From Ceratobasidium sp. AG-K (lineage: Eukaryota; Basidiomycota; Agaricomycetes; Cantharellales; Ceratobasidiaceae), in contig JAWNGF010000009.1 in assembly GCA_037039685.1 (NCBI GenBank), positions 2,294,001-2,358,000 on the forward strand: a stretch of DNA of 64,000 nt. The letters run 5' to 3'. Shown here piece after piece: positions 41,215-53,174 of this stretch. Numbering within the stretch: position 1 is the stretch's first letter; every line of letters starts with the position of its first letter. Below the pieces are notes generated by a model. It made no database searches and was not told the DNA's origin. It worked only from the letters and a program-made list of their open reading frames with translations. Made by a program: the position numbers and the translations under genes.

Positions 41215-42090
41215 AATAGCTTCACAACCTACTCGTATCGAGTGCAACCAAGAATGACATTCCGGAGACAAACAAGGCCAAGGATAAAAACGTTTTTCGA
41301 GATCAGCTCACAGCAGGCAGATACAAGATTTTCCCTACATGGGCTACAACGAGAGCAATCGACAGTAATTAGGGACACACATAGCGAGGGTTAATGGCAA
41401 TACGAGAGATAGTTGGCGTTAGGCCTGGACAACGGGCGCGCACCGACCGCGGATTCTCTCCGGCCTGTGTCTTGGAGGATACAATTAGCACCACACGAGC
41501 CGCCGATCTGGGCCAGTGCTGACTCACTGGACATGGATAAGGCCATCATCGATGTCCTTATTTTGGTCATTGAGTCGTGGGAGTGTGTCACGTGACCTGA
41601 GCCATGCAAAAGCTCGGCGCATACACCACATCACGATATATACGACTGCAATGCCCAGTTTCACAAGTCCGACAATATATTCCGCGGTTCGAGCGGCGCT
41701 TATTACTACGTATAGGTACGGAAGAACAACTCTGTAATAAATCGAAGTTAAAACCGAGTTCAGATGAGAACGTAGTCTGACTTGCCTAATATACTGAAAT
41801 AGGACCATGTATGCGCGATCCCCCAGCCTTGGAAGGTACAAGATCAGTGCGTGAAGTAGATCCATCGTGGGATCGTCAGTTTGCTTCAACAGTTGGAGAT
41901 CAATCCGGTATGGACTGTAACACGAGCTTCAGCGTCTACCCCGGGGCCGAATATGAACTACGAGTATCCTTTTAACAGGTAGGCCCGCCCTTCAATCTGT
42001 CAGTCTCGCCTTCCCTGCATTGGGGCCTCTCCACGGTCTAATCAAAACGTGAACAGGCACAAAAAGTCTCGCCACGTGACCAAGTCTCTC
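41215..42090. repeat. Left arm of a 4.3-kb inverted repeat
   Basis: The arm matches the reverse complement of about 44595-45492. Identity is roughly 95% over the central ~700 bp and falls toward the inner end. The outer ends read AATAGCT... and ...AGCTATT. No target-site duplication is visible outside the arms. Confidence 0.85.
41524..41865 (-). CDS. Hydrophobic ORF in left inverted arm (113 aa)
   Basis: The frame starts at MDLLHALILYLPRLG and has three hydrophobic stretches (for example AEYIVGLVKLGIAVVYIVM), as in a small membrane protein. An intact counterpart lies in the right arm. Of about 18 nucleotide differences, 13 change the amino acid, as expected without selection. It may therefore be a chance ORF. 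No family recognised. Confidence 0.3.
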   Translation of the reverse strand: MDLLHALILYLPRLGDRAYMVLFQYIRQVRLRSHLNSVLTSIYYRVVLPYLYVVISAARTAEYIVGLVKLGIAVVYIVMWCMRRAFAWLRSRDTLPRLNDQNKDIDDGLIHVQ

Positions 42091-44594
42091 CGATGGCGCC
42101 CGGAACCCTTAACAGTCACTGGGAGTCAGCCCGAATTTTACCGCGGGTGAGATGAGGTCGCAATCGCCGATTTCGACCGAGTTTAGATGAAATTGTGCTG
42201 ACATTACTCCCATGTTGAAATTCGGTCAAATGGAACAATATTATCCGCGTATTGAGGGGAATTGTACCCAAATTTGGAATTCATTTATTGGACCCGGTAA
42301 TCTGAGACATATCCTGGTATATTTTCCTCGATATGCCCTGCTTTTCCAATGCGCTCGCCCACCCTCTCCAGTTCGTTCACACAACACGAGAGTATAACAG
42401 AGACAAAAGGTATATTTCAGTTGTCCCTAACACGGCCTTGACATTATCATATGTCCCCATCATGCCGTCCTAGCTTGTCACGCCGATCATCCTGCTTGGC
42501 TTCCCACATTTTGGACCCTTGTTCAGAATGAGAGTTGATCACCTTCTATTGAATATAGCACGCACCAATGTCTAGTCAGCAGTCGGGTAATGTGGTTGCT
42601 CGTGCCGTGTAGTCTCGGGTGCAGGATCAAGGCGCCCGAATCGCAGCAATCGAAGCAAGGATGGCCAGCCAAGATTCTATAATAGCCAACCTTACGAGTC
42701 AGCTTCAGAGCTTGGAGATTGACCGGGATACTTCGCACCAGTTTGCCTGCATGACTGCTGCCGAGTTGAGTGCACACGCGAAGCGAATTGACTACTTCGA
42801 GTCTCTAATCCGCGTGGCCCACGAGGATGGGAACCTGGCTCTCCCGACCGGGGTCCTTGAAAACGAAGCCAACCCGATGCTGGAAAACGAAGCGCAAGAT
42901 GTGGGCAGAGGAGGGCCGGATGGCGGCGTTCCGTCGTAGGTTGACGATAACGAGGTTCAAAAGGACCCGACTTTATTGCTGTTTGCAAGAAGGTTTGCGA
43001 GATCAGCGCTTCATGTTTCCCCTCGAAAAAAAAAGCGAGTTCAACTGTATCCGGCGAATATCTCGCCCATTTCCGCATGTACATACATTACAATGGTATC
43101 AACGTGTTACTGAGATGAGTGCGCAACTGATGGTATATTGAACCGCCCACAAGGTGACGATTTAGCCGACTTGAGAATTTTCGGTCGGGTGATCGAGTTT
43201 AGGGAGTCTTGATGGGATCAAATCGTGCAATAGCTCGCTCGTTCCTAAACTTGTCGCTCTACGAGCTGTGTCTTTGGAGTCTGCTCGCTGATGCGCATCG
43301 AATGGTAGACTAAACTCGTCTAAACTCTCCGAATTGACGGGGTTGTTGGAGAGGCCGGTGAACACAGTACTCACGCGGTTTTTGGCCCATAGCTCATCCG
43401 AATGTTATCAGTTTGGGGTGTAAAAGCGCTCAAATGAGTCGCGCCAGTTATCAATGTTCGGGAAGGAGCTGAATGGGAACGCCAAGCACGTCTGAACAAG
43501 CTCCAAAACCGGGTTTGATTGAGAGCCCCGTATCTCAATCATTTTAGTAGGTAATTACTCGGTAACCGCACGAGAAGAATCGCGCTGACGAGGCGATCAT
43601 TTTGTTGTATGAGAAATGATGTAAATACGTGGTTTAAAAAAAAAACAGCCTGATAAGCGAAACGGAGTAATAACAAATAGACTATGACATTAATAGTATT
43701 TCACACAAGAGTTGAATTCGTCAGAAACATTGCGCTCTTTATTTTGAAGTGAGCAGCCTGATTTTTGGCACGCATGTTCGCATACCCAAAGCATATAAAG
43801 GCATCAAATTTCGTTAGAATCGCTGCGCTAGCTGGCGCGCAAAAAGCGCATTTAACCTCGGTCTGCTTTGCCACAAAGTTGTAATTCCCTTAGTTCTGCT
43901 GAAACAGAGAACCAAGCAAGAGCTTTGCTATATAGTAAGACTCTGTTGATATCTACAAAGAATCTTTACTCATGTACCATTCCCTCATTCCCGGTATTTG
44001 GTGTAGTACCGACAAGGTAATGGCCCAGCCTTCTTGGACTTACACAGTCTCTAAGGCTGCATAGTTGCTACCACAAATTGCATGTTTGTAATCCCCTATT
44101 ACACCGTGTATATGCGCTATTTTCCTACAATTTTGGTTCGAGTCTCATCCTAGTAACTTCCTGGCTTTTACCTTGCTACTCCCGAGAAGAAAAATGATTG
44201 CACCAGGCTCCAATCTCTGCTTGGCTGTGTATCCGTACTTTCTCAATCAATTTGACGGGAGTATTATCAGTTATAATTGTATACTATCTATGTATCTACA
44301 GTTGTATATTCATGTTTTAAGTACTCGTAGCTAAGCCGGTCTGGGCGGATTCGCCATTTTGGTCACGTGGTGGCCCCGCTCGAACCTTCACGTTTGTCGT
44401 AGCTACTCCCTTCTCATCTCTGTAATGCCTTCTGGCCCTTCTTTTCTCTCCGTCCTCTGTAAAAAAACCCGGGTGGTCTCCTTCCTCTTACCTCTCCCTC
44501 AGTCTCATGTCTCTTCGACCGAGCGGTTTGCCCACGCACGCATGTAGTTCATAAAATTAACGTATTTAAAAAATAAAATAAAAATAAAAATTGG
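42091..44594. other. Spacer of the inverted repeat
   Basis: 2.5 kb between the arms. It contains one coiled-coil ORF remnant (42568-43113) and otherwise AT-rich sequence. TTGGTCACGTGGTG occurs at about 44359 and a near-copy at about 44591. No transposase motif is visible. Confidence 0.5.
42568..43113 (+). pseudogene. Coiled-coil ORF remnant with two in-frame TAG codons
   Basis: From ATG at 42568 (MSSQQSGNVVARAV) the frame is stopped by TAG at 42610-42612. It continues as a coiled-coil stretch (ARIAAIEARMASQDSIIANL). A second TAG follows at 42937-42939, then VDDNEVQKDPTLLLFARRFARSALH to a run of nine A at 43026-43034. After that run another frame looks more protein-like. Both stops could be CAG-to-TAG transitions. 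It might be the remnant of a gene carried by the inverted-repeat structure; function unknown. Confidence 0.4.
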
Positions 44595-45492
44595 TCACGT
44601 GGTGCAATCAATTTTAGTGGCAGTGTAGCTGCAGGGTTTCATGTTTTGATTAGACCGCGGAAATACTTCGATGCGTTGTTGCAGCGGGAAGGTGGACGAG
44701 ACGGATTGATGGGCGCCGCCCACCAACCTATAAAAAAGCCAGACTCGTAGTTTATGTTAGGCCCCGGGGTAGACACTGAAGCCCGTTGTTACAGTCCATA
44801 CCAGACTGACCTCCAACTGTTGAAGCAAACTGACAATTCCATGATGGATCTACTTCACGCACTGATCTTGTACCTTCCAAGGCTGGGGGATCGCGCATAC
44901 ATGGTCCTATTTCAGTATATTAGGCAAGTCGGACTACGTTCCCATCTGAACTCGGTTTTAACTTCGATTTATTACAGAGTTGCTCTTCCGTACCTATACG
45001 TAGTAATGAACGCTGCTCGAACCGCGGAATATATTGTCGGACTTGTAAAACTGGGCATCGCAGTCGTATATATGATAATGTGGTGTATGCGCAAAGCTTT
45101 TGCATGGCTCAGGTCACGTGACACACTCCCACGACTCAATGACCAAAATAGGGACATTGATGATGACCTTACCCATGTCCAGTGAGTCAGCACTGGCCTA
45201 GATCGGCAGCTCGTGTGCTAATTGTATCCTCCAAGACGCAGGTCGAAGAGAATCCGCGGTCGGTGCGCGCCCGTTGTCCAGGCCTAACGCCAACTATCTC
45301 TCGTATTGCCATTAACCCTCGCTATGTGTGTCCCTAATTACTGTCGATTGCTCTCGTTGTAGCCCATATAGCCGAAATCTTGTATCTGCCTGCTGTGAGC
45401 TGGTCTCGAAAAACGTTTTTATCCTTGCTCTTGTTTGTGTCCAAAATGTCATTCTCTGTTTGCACTCGATACGAATAGGTTGCGAGCTATTT
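44595..45492. repeat. Right arm of a 4.3-kb inverted repeat
   Basis: Reverse complement of 41215-42090. The inner end carries an A-rich tract (44566-44591) absent from the left arm. Confidence 0.85.
44844..45185 (+). CDS. Hydrophobic ORF in right inverted arm (113 aa)
   Basis: This is the counterpart of the ORF in the left arm, with the same three hydrophobic stretches. It is intact, with an in-frame ATG three bases earlier and an open frame upstream to about 44754. The substitution pattern between the two copies gives no sign of selection. Confidence 0.3.
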   Translation: MDLLHALILYLPRLGDRAYMVLFQYIRQVGLRSHLNSVLTSIYYRVALPYLYVVMNAARTAEYIVGLVKLGIAVVYMIMWCMRKAFAWLRSRDTLPRLNDQNRDIDDDLTHVQ

Positions 45493-45922
45493 TTTGACGC
45501 GAGGAGAACGTGTAATGAACCGAGCGCTCGTATAAATGAGGGGATAGTTCGCCAAGAGCGTAAGAGGGTCAAATAGAGTCGCTCGGGTAACATGACGCAG
45601 GAACGCAGTCAGGCTGAACCGGTCGGATTAGAAGCAAGGGCATAATCCAGGTGTCCAGGGGGGATGTCGGTTTGGATGACAGATTCCAGGTGATATCATC
45701 CACGCACAGAACCCGTAGAAGAAAAAGGCGCTGATACCTCGAGCACGTCTCGCAGCCCTAGCGATGAACGTGGGCGGGCACCAAAAATGGACACTTGTGA
45801 TTTGAGGGTGGTGATTTGAAATCGGGTTTGAAGCGATCGCCTGAAATAGGGGTGGCTTCTAAGCGCTCGAGTGGCTGTGAAAGTGAAAAGTCACCTAGCC
45901 GGTTGCTCTCTCCACAACCACG
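45493..45922 (+). promoter_or_regulatory. Upstream region of the chitin synthase gene
   Basis: 430 bp between the inverted-repeat arm and the chitin synthase ATG. A pyrimidine-rich stretch (TTGCTCTCTCCACAACC) lies just before the start codon, common in fungal promoters. Confidence 0.35.
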
Positions 45923-48900
45923 ATGGGGTCGCGTAGTGGACTCGACACACACGATCTCACAGCCCTCGTGTCCAGCACGGGAGGCACCACTGTATATCCG
46001 AACGAGGAGACTATCCTCGGCGTGCTCCAGAACCGATTTCGAGCGGACGAACCATATGTGCGGATCGCTGGGACGACACTTGTCGTTGTCAACCCACTCA
46101 AGGCTCTCGCAAGCGTCAACGACCTGAGCGCAGCCGAGTATGCAAAACTGGCAAGGGCGATGGAGAAGCCGAACCTGCAACCGCACGTGTATGAGCTTGC
46201 GGCACGCGTGTACGCGATGATGAAGCGGACAGGGATCCCTCAGTCGGTGGTTTTCAGGTGCGCATTTAGATGAATTTGCGAGCTGTGCTAAATGGGATTG
46301 CAGAGGAGTGAGTGGGTCGGGCAAGTCGCACACTGCCTCGCTGTTTTCATCCCAACTTGTGCGTCTGTCGGCGCAGTCTGGCCCTGCTACCCAAGTCGCC
46401 GCGCAGCTCGGAGCACTCGAGACGGTCCTCACATCCTTTGGCCACGCAAAGACTTGCCATACTGCATCGGCCTCGCGCTTTTCCAACTATACCGAACTCT
46501 ATTTTAATTCCCCCGATCGAGCACACCTCACTGGTGCAGCTGTCCTTACATTTGGTCTCGACAAACGCCGCCTTGCCCGCCTTGCCCACGACGAGCGCAC
46601 GTATCATGTGTTTTACCAGCTGTTAGCCGGTGCCACTTCCCAAGAGCGTGATTCGCTGTCTCTAGGGGACATGACCGACTATGCCCTTCTCGCCTCGAGT
46701 GGCTGCTACCGTCTTCCCGCCGGACCGTTTTCCGACGATGCACTGGCCATGCTCGATCTCCGCGACGCGCTCAAGACGCTCGCGTTCAAGTCCAAGCACA
46801 TTTCGTCCATTTGGTCGTTGCTCACGGCGATCCTCACCCTCGGGAATATTCAATATGCCGATCACGGCGGAACTACCAACGAGGCCAGGGGCGAGTCGGC
46901 CTATATCGTTAACCCAGAGGTCCTCGAACAGGCTGCGATCCTCCTGGGCGTCCCGTCCGAGGACCTCACCGAGGCCCTGACCGTTCGCACCAACTATGTC
47001 CGTCGCGACCTCTTTACCTCGGTCCTCAACGCCTCGGAATGCGCCAAGCAGACCGAACAACTCGCCATGGACCTCTACGCCATCCTGTTCGCGTTTGTCG
47101 TCGAGACGGCCAACCACCGCATCGCCCCACGCGAGTCTGACCAACTCCCGGAATCCGCCGGGATCATTGCCATGCTCGATACGCCTGGCTTCCAAGCACG
47201 CAACACCCAGGGTGGCACCCTCCTTGCCACAGCCCTGGCCGAAAACGGATTCGATGAGTTTTGCGCCAACTTCCAGGCCGAATGCATCAATGCATTTGTC
47301 CTCCGCCAGACTTTCGACGATAATTTGGGTCTCAGCAGCCGCGTGACTGCCGACGGAATCTCGCTCCCCACCGTCCAGATGGTCGACAATTCGGCGTGCG
47401 TCGAGCTTTTGCGTGGTGTTTCCGCTCCTGGAAGCATCGAGCGACCCGGCGGCGTGATCGGACTGATCGACAAGGCCGCACGTGGCGCCAGCGGAGGCGC
47501 GGGTGTACCCCAAGCCAACGATCTCCTGCAAGATATGACCCACGCGTTTGGCGTCCACGCATCCTACATTTCCTCCCCTGCCACCAGCGCCGCCGTCGAC
47601 CAAGCCCTATTCGGCATCGCCCACTACGCCGGCCCTGTCTCCTACGACGTGCGCGAATTCGTCGCCAAGGACATCGACACACTCGACCCCGGTGTCCTCG
47701 ACGTCCTTCGCCGGAGCAACGAACCATTCATCGAAAAACTCATTGCCGGCCCCGCCGTCCGTGTCGAAATGCATGCACGCGAACGCGGCGTCGTCGTTCG
47801 TTCCCAAGTCGGCTCGCGCTCGCTCCGTATGCCCAATCCCCGTTTGCGCCAGTCGGGCGGCGACCGAGAGGAACTGGACCCCGAGGGAATTTACCCTGTG
47901 ATGACTCAGGTGTCGTACGCCCTCGGCGTGGCGACCGACGCGCTCGCTGGCGATGGCATGGGCCAGGATAGTCTTACTGGCGATGGGATCCCGACGTTGT
48001 GGAACGTGGCGTGTATCCGTCCGAACGATTCTCAAACACCGAATAGCTTTGATAAGCGTCGCGTGCGGGCCCAGATTCGTGCGCTCGGGATTCGCGAGAT
48101 GGTCGAGCGCAAGGTCGGCGAGGTTGTTATTGGCGTGCCCCGACAGGAGGGAGACGATCGGTACGGCCACGGAAGCGGGTGGGAGCAAGAAGGCGTCGAA
48201 GGGCGGGAGTGTGTTTGGCTTGGGTACGAACCTTGGAAAGCGCTCGAGGACCATGTGCGCGCTGGCGAGCCGGGTGAAGGCGAGGAAGAAGCCGCTGCGC
48301 CCCCGCGGGATTACAGGCAACACGACCGAACCATTAGTGGGGCCGGAGGGTTTGGTGAGGGCGCCGAGGACTCGCTCTTGCGCGAGGAAGGACCGTTTGC
48401 CGACGCACATGCTGCCGATTGGGATCGCAAGGCTTCGTACGCAACGTTGCCCTCGCCCGCCGCGCCCGGTACCGCCCCAGGCTCGCCCACTGCCACCAAA
48501 ACCGAACTACCCCCCAAGAAACCCAAGACGGTCGAGATCAAAGAGACGCGCGTGCGTAAAGTCTGGAAGGCATACACATGGCTCTGTACCTGGTGGATCC
48601 CCTCGTTCCTACTCCTCCACGTCGGCCGAATGAAGCGTCCCGACGTCCAACAAGCCTGGAGGGAAAAAGTCACGATTTGCATGCTCATTTTCGGCGCGTG
48701 CGCGTTTGTCATTTTCTACATTATCATCTTTGGCAAGCTCCTGTGCCCGCGCAAGGACAAGGCCTGGAGCGTCTCGGAACTCGCGGGTCATGCGGCCGAG
48801 AATGATTATTGGGTCGCGGTGCGCGGTGTGGTCTACGACATGACGGATTTCTGGCGCGGGAGTCATAGCGATATTAGTGCGCTGCCGTCGACCAACGATC

Positions 48901-51900
48901 AGATGATGGAGCTTTGGGGACAAGACTTGACCGAGTACTTCCCCGTCCCGCTCACCCTCGGTTGCTCTGGACTCGTCACGGACCAGACCATGGCCATGTC
49001 GATTGCGAACATTAGCACGATCGTCAACAACAACGCAATTCATACGAGTGGTTCCCAGCAGACTGTCACAACTTCGCAGCTCGCGTCGGAAGATTGGTAC
49101 ACGAACCGGTTCTTAAAAAAGATGGACGATTATTACAAGGGCACGCTCGTGTTTGACTGGAAGGCCATTGAGAGCGGCGCTCAAGAGTCGTCGCGCATCT
49201 GGGCCGTCTGGGACAACAACCTCTACGACCTGAGCGATTATTTCTATTCCATTGACCGAAACCCGAACCAGGACAAGTACAAGTTTATCGACTCGCGTAT
49301 TTCGGATCTGTTCAAGCAACAACCCGGACAGGATCTTTCCAAGCAAATCCGGAGCGCGTTCGATTCCATGACGAGCGAGGACCAGGCCAAGATTTATGCT
49401 TGTCTGAAGAACGTGTACTATGTCGGCCAGACGGATTTCCGCACGACGGCCAGGTGTCAGTTTGCAGATGTGTTGCTTATTGTGTTTGCGGCGATTTTGG
49501 CGGCGGTTATTTTGGCCAAGTGTAAGTCGAACCCGAATTAGATGTGGCCAGTGCTGACGTTTTTGCAGTCTTGGCGGCTCTGCAGTTGACGGGCAAGCGT
49601 TCGCCCGAAGCGATGGACAAGTTTGTCATTTGCCAGGTCCCGGCTTATACCGAAGACGAAGAGTCGCTCCGCCGTACCATCGACTCGCTCACGGTGCTCA
49701 AGTACGACGATAAGCGCAAGCTCCTGTTCCTCATTTGCGACGGCAACATCATTGGATCCGGAAATGACCGTTCTACTCCCCGTATCGTCCTCGATATTCT
49801 CGGCGTCGACCCTGCTCTGGACCCCGAGCCTCTCCGGTTCAAGAGCGTTGGTGAAGGCGCAAAGCAACTCAACTATGGCAAGGTTTATTCAGGGTTATAC
49901 GAATTCGAAGGCCACGTCGTGCCGTAAGTCTCTAGACCGCTCCCATACACCCTCTCACCCGATCGACAGGTACATTGTCGTCGTCAAGACTGGCAAGCCG
50001 AGCGAAACCTCCAAGCCCGGCAATCGTGGGAAACGCGACTCGCAAATTCTGTTGCTGCACTATCTCAACCGCGTTCATTTCGATGCCCCGATGAGCCCGC
50101 TCGAACTCGAGATTTACCATCAGATGCGCAATGTCATTGGGATCGACCCGGCGTTTTACGAGTATATTTTCATGGTGGATGCCGATACGGTACGTTTCGA
50201 GTCTGGGAACTGGGTTTTGAGTTTGGTTCTGGTGCTGATTTTACGGGTCTAGACTGTTACTCCTGACTCACTGAACCGACTGGTGGCCTGCACGGCGGAC
50301 GACTCTCAGATTATCGGAATTTGCGGAGAGACCAAGTTGGACAATGAAGAGGGTTCGTGGTGGACGATGATTCAGGTGCGTTACGACATACACGCCTGGC
50401 GCTTGGCTTATTCGGGCCTAGGTTTACGAGTACTATATCTCCCACCACTTGGCCAAAGCATTCGAGTCGCTGTTTGGTTCCGTCACGTGTTTGCCCGGAT
50501 GTTTCTCCATGTACCGTATCCGCACGGCCGACAAGGGACGCCCGATTATCATCTCGAACCGCATTATCGATGACTATAGCGAAGGCATCGTCGACACTCT
50601 GCACAAGAAGAACTTGCTCCACCTTGGAGAGGATCGTTACCTCACCACGCTCATCATGAAGCACTTCCCGACGTTCAAGATGAAGTTTACTCCAGACGCG
50701 ATTGCACATACCATTGCACCGGACCGGTGGAGTGTTTTGCTCTCTCAGCGCCGTCGATGGATCAACTCGACTGTGCACAATCTGTGCGAACTTGTCACGT
50801 TGCCAGAGCTGTGCGGTCTCTGCTGCTTCTCGATGCGATTCATTGTGTTTTTGGACTTGGTTGGAACGATTGTGAGTGAGGTCGGCGCTTATCGGAATTT
50901 ATCCTGATTTTGTATTGCAGATTTTGCCGGCGACGACTGTCTACGTGAGTTCTTTTTTTTCAGTCCGATTCTCCGGCGCTTATCCATTTTACTTAGCTTG
51001 TCTATCTGATTGTTATCACTGCAACTGGCGCTGGACCCATTCCTATCATCTCTCTCGTTATGATCGCCATTACATATGGTCTACAGGTAGGTTTGCTACT
51101 CAAACATTATATCATCTAACTCGGGCCCGTTTAGGCGGTCATTTTCTTGCTCAAACGAGAATTCATGCTAATCGGGTGGATGATCATATATATCATGGCG
51201 TAAGTCCGTGAACATCAAGTCGCGAATTGCTTTCTCATGCTCTGCAATAGATATCCTGTCTACAGTTTCTTCCTCCCCGTTTACTCCTTCTGGTGTATGG
51301 ATGACTTTAGCTGGGGTAATACCCGTGTCATCCAGGGCGACGGTTCCGGGGGTAAAGTCATGGTTATGCCTGATGACGATTACTTCGAGGAGAGCATGAT
51401 TCCTCTGAAGAAATTTAGTGGTAAGTGCAATAGACAGATCAAGCGCTGAGCGTCATTTTGATTTTCCATCTTCTTGATGTGATTGACGCTGACGATGCTC
51501 TTCAATTCAGAATACGAAGCCGAGGCTTGGGAAACTGGCTCGCACAAGTCAGAAGAATCGAAACATACAATGCTTACGCAGGCTAAATCGGCATCGGCCC
51601 AAGAGTTTGCTCGCCGACGTGCGCAAGAAGCCGGAGTTGCTGCATCGTACCATGCTGGCTCCCAAACTGGCGACTATTACCGCGATACGAACATGATGAA
51701 CGGGGGCAGCGCACGAGGGCACGGAAGCAACTTGGGCCATGGGCCCGGCCTTCGCTCTCAAGGATCCAACCCTAACCTCCAGCAACAGTATCTTATGCCC
51801 CAGTTTAGTGGTGTGGGTATGGGTATGGGTATGGGCATGCCCTGGATGGGATCTCAAGCCGGTAGCGAGTATGGAGGCGGAGGCAATGCTGGGAGCATGC

Positions 51901-52419
51901 ATATGGGAATGATGGGCATGAATCCGTACATGATGGGATCGATGAACTCCATGGGTATGGTCAATAACCCGTATGCGGCGAGCACAATGGGAGGCGCACC
52001 ACGCAACAGCATGATGACAAACCTGAACATGTTTGCCGGAAGCGCGGAAGGGCATACAACTGGGAACAGCGGACTTGGAGGGGGACTTGGACTCGGTGGG
52101 ACGATGGGTGGACGACCTCTGTCGACGTTCTCGGTGGCCACAACCGCCAACCCTCTTGGCGGTGGACCGAGCCAGAGTACCAACCCTACAGACGACGAGC
52201 TCCTAGTCGTGTTGAGGCACTACCTCGCGAGCCAAGACCTGTTCACGGTAACTAAAAAGTAAGTGGAATGCTATATTTGAATGTCCATCCTCCTAACGAC
52301 TGACGCTTAACAGGAGTGCACGTGAAGCAGTGATGCAACGGTTCCCAAAGGCAGACTTGACCGACCGCAAGGACTTCTTGAACAAGTCAATCGATACGAT
52401 ATTGACCGAAAACGCGTAG
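45923..52419 (+). CDS. MCS1: Class V chitin synthase with N-terminal myosin motor-like domain
   Basis: This enzyme makes chitin from UDP-GlcNAc at the plasma membrane of growing tips. Twelve exons: 45923-46257, 46304-49521, 49569-49923, 49970-50189, 50253-50375, 50422-50871, 50921-50944, 50997-51086, 51135-51199, 51251-51420, 51511-52258 and 52314-52419. They total 5904 nt, 1967 aa. Domains: myosin motor-like (residues ~1-780; P-loop GVSGSGKS at ~113, [19 protein letters not shown]), two membrane segments (~870-920), cytochrome b5-like (~930-1000), a membrane segment (~1165-1190), and the synthase domain with DAD (~1373), EDR (~1486) and QRRRW (~1525). Then come membrane segments, a Gly/Met-rich linker (GMGMGMGM) and a DEK_C-type end (~1910-1967). 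The layout matches basidiomycete Mcs1-type enzymes. Confidence 0.96.
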
Positions 52420-53174
52420 ACACATCTCCCGGTTTCAAGCTTGTTTTCGTACATTGCACGCACACTCTCCTTAGCATGCACCCTACTTACTCATCTGCTC
52501 GCGCTCGTTCTCTCATCTACATCCTGGACATGGTCGCTCATTTCGTTTCAAGGACTCTTGGCTCTAAACGTGTTTTCTCGTGATTAGTATACGGACTATC
52601 TGCCGGTTGTTCGCTCGTATCGTATAGACGTTAATATATTTCTCTACTACTCGGATACGAACACGTGTGTCCATGGTATGCCTTTTTACCGTTTTTAATC
52701 GAGCAGGTTGGGCGTCTGGATGTGGAAAACGCCATGCGGCTATATCCGGGCACCACATTGCTCACTTGGAAACACATGTTAGACACTGCCCACTTGCGAA
52801 ACATGATTATGACCTATTTACGACTCATCACGGACCAAACCGGGGGGAGGGGCTTCGGGACATAGGCCCCGCACCATGTTTCAGGCAATGTTTATCGCGT
52901 TTAACCATGTCAATCTTCTTCGTATTCGCTTTGCATGTACGAATGAAACGCAAATATGGCACAGGGAAGAGCAACGTGCTTTAAGCCTCGAAAAAAACGG
53001 CTTGATTGATGAGATGTGGTAGAGTCGAAGGAGTGGCGTCCCAAGATCACGTAAGATCACGTTTGCTCATCGCTGTGCCTTTTTCAGTAATATATACCGG
53101 GGAGTGCTGGTTAGCTTGTCCGACGGTCCTGATCCCCTTCCCAGCCAGCCAACATATGGTCTTCAACTTTTCCG
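52420..53174. other. Intergenic, 3' end of chitin synthase
   Basis: Pyrimidine-rich 3' flank, then sequence with no supported ORF. Confidence 0.5.

Noticed and set aside
41206..41394. Short ORF at the left outer arm, with a counterpart at 45312-45593
   Set aside because: The similarity is explained by the inverted repeat itself; the shared part is short and the ends differ.
45758..46486. Long antisense ORF over the chitin synthase start
   Set aside because: It is a shadow of GC-rich coding sequence and overlaps the first exons of a well-supported gene; no motifs.
46662..48410. Large antisense ORFs in the chitin synthase exon 2
   Set aside because: They mirror the strongly biased codon use of the true frame and have no conserved motifs.
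51800..51850. ATGGGT tandem repeat as a regulatory satellite
   Set aside because: It lies inside the chitin synthase coding exon and encodes a Gly-Met linker in frame.
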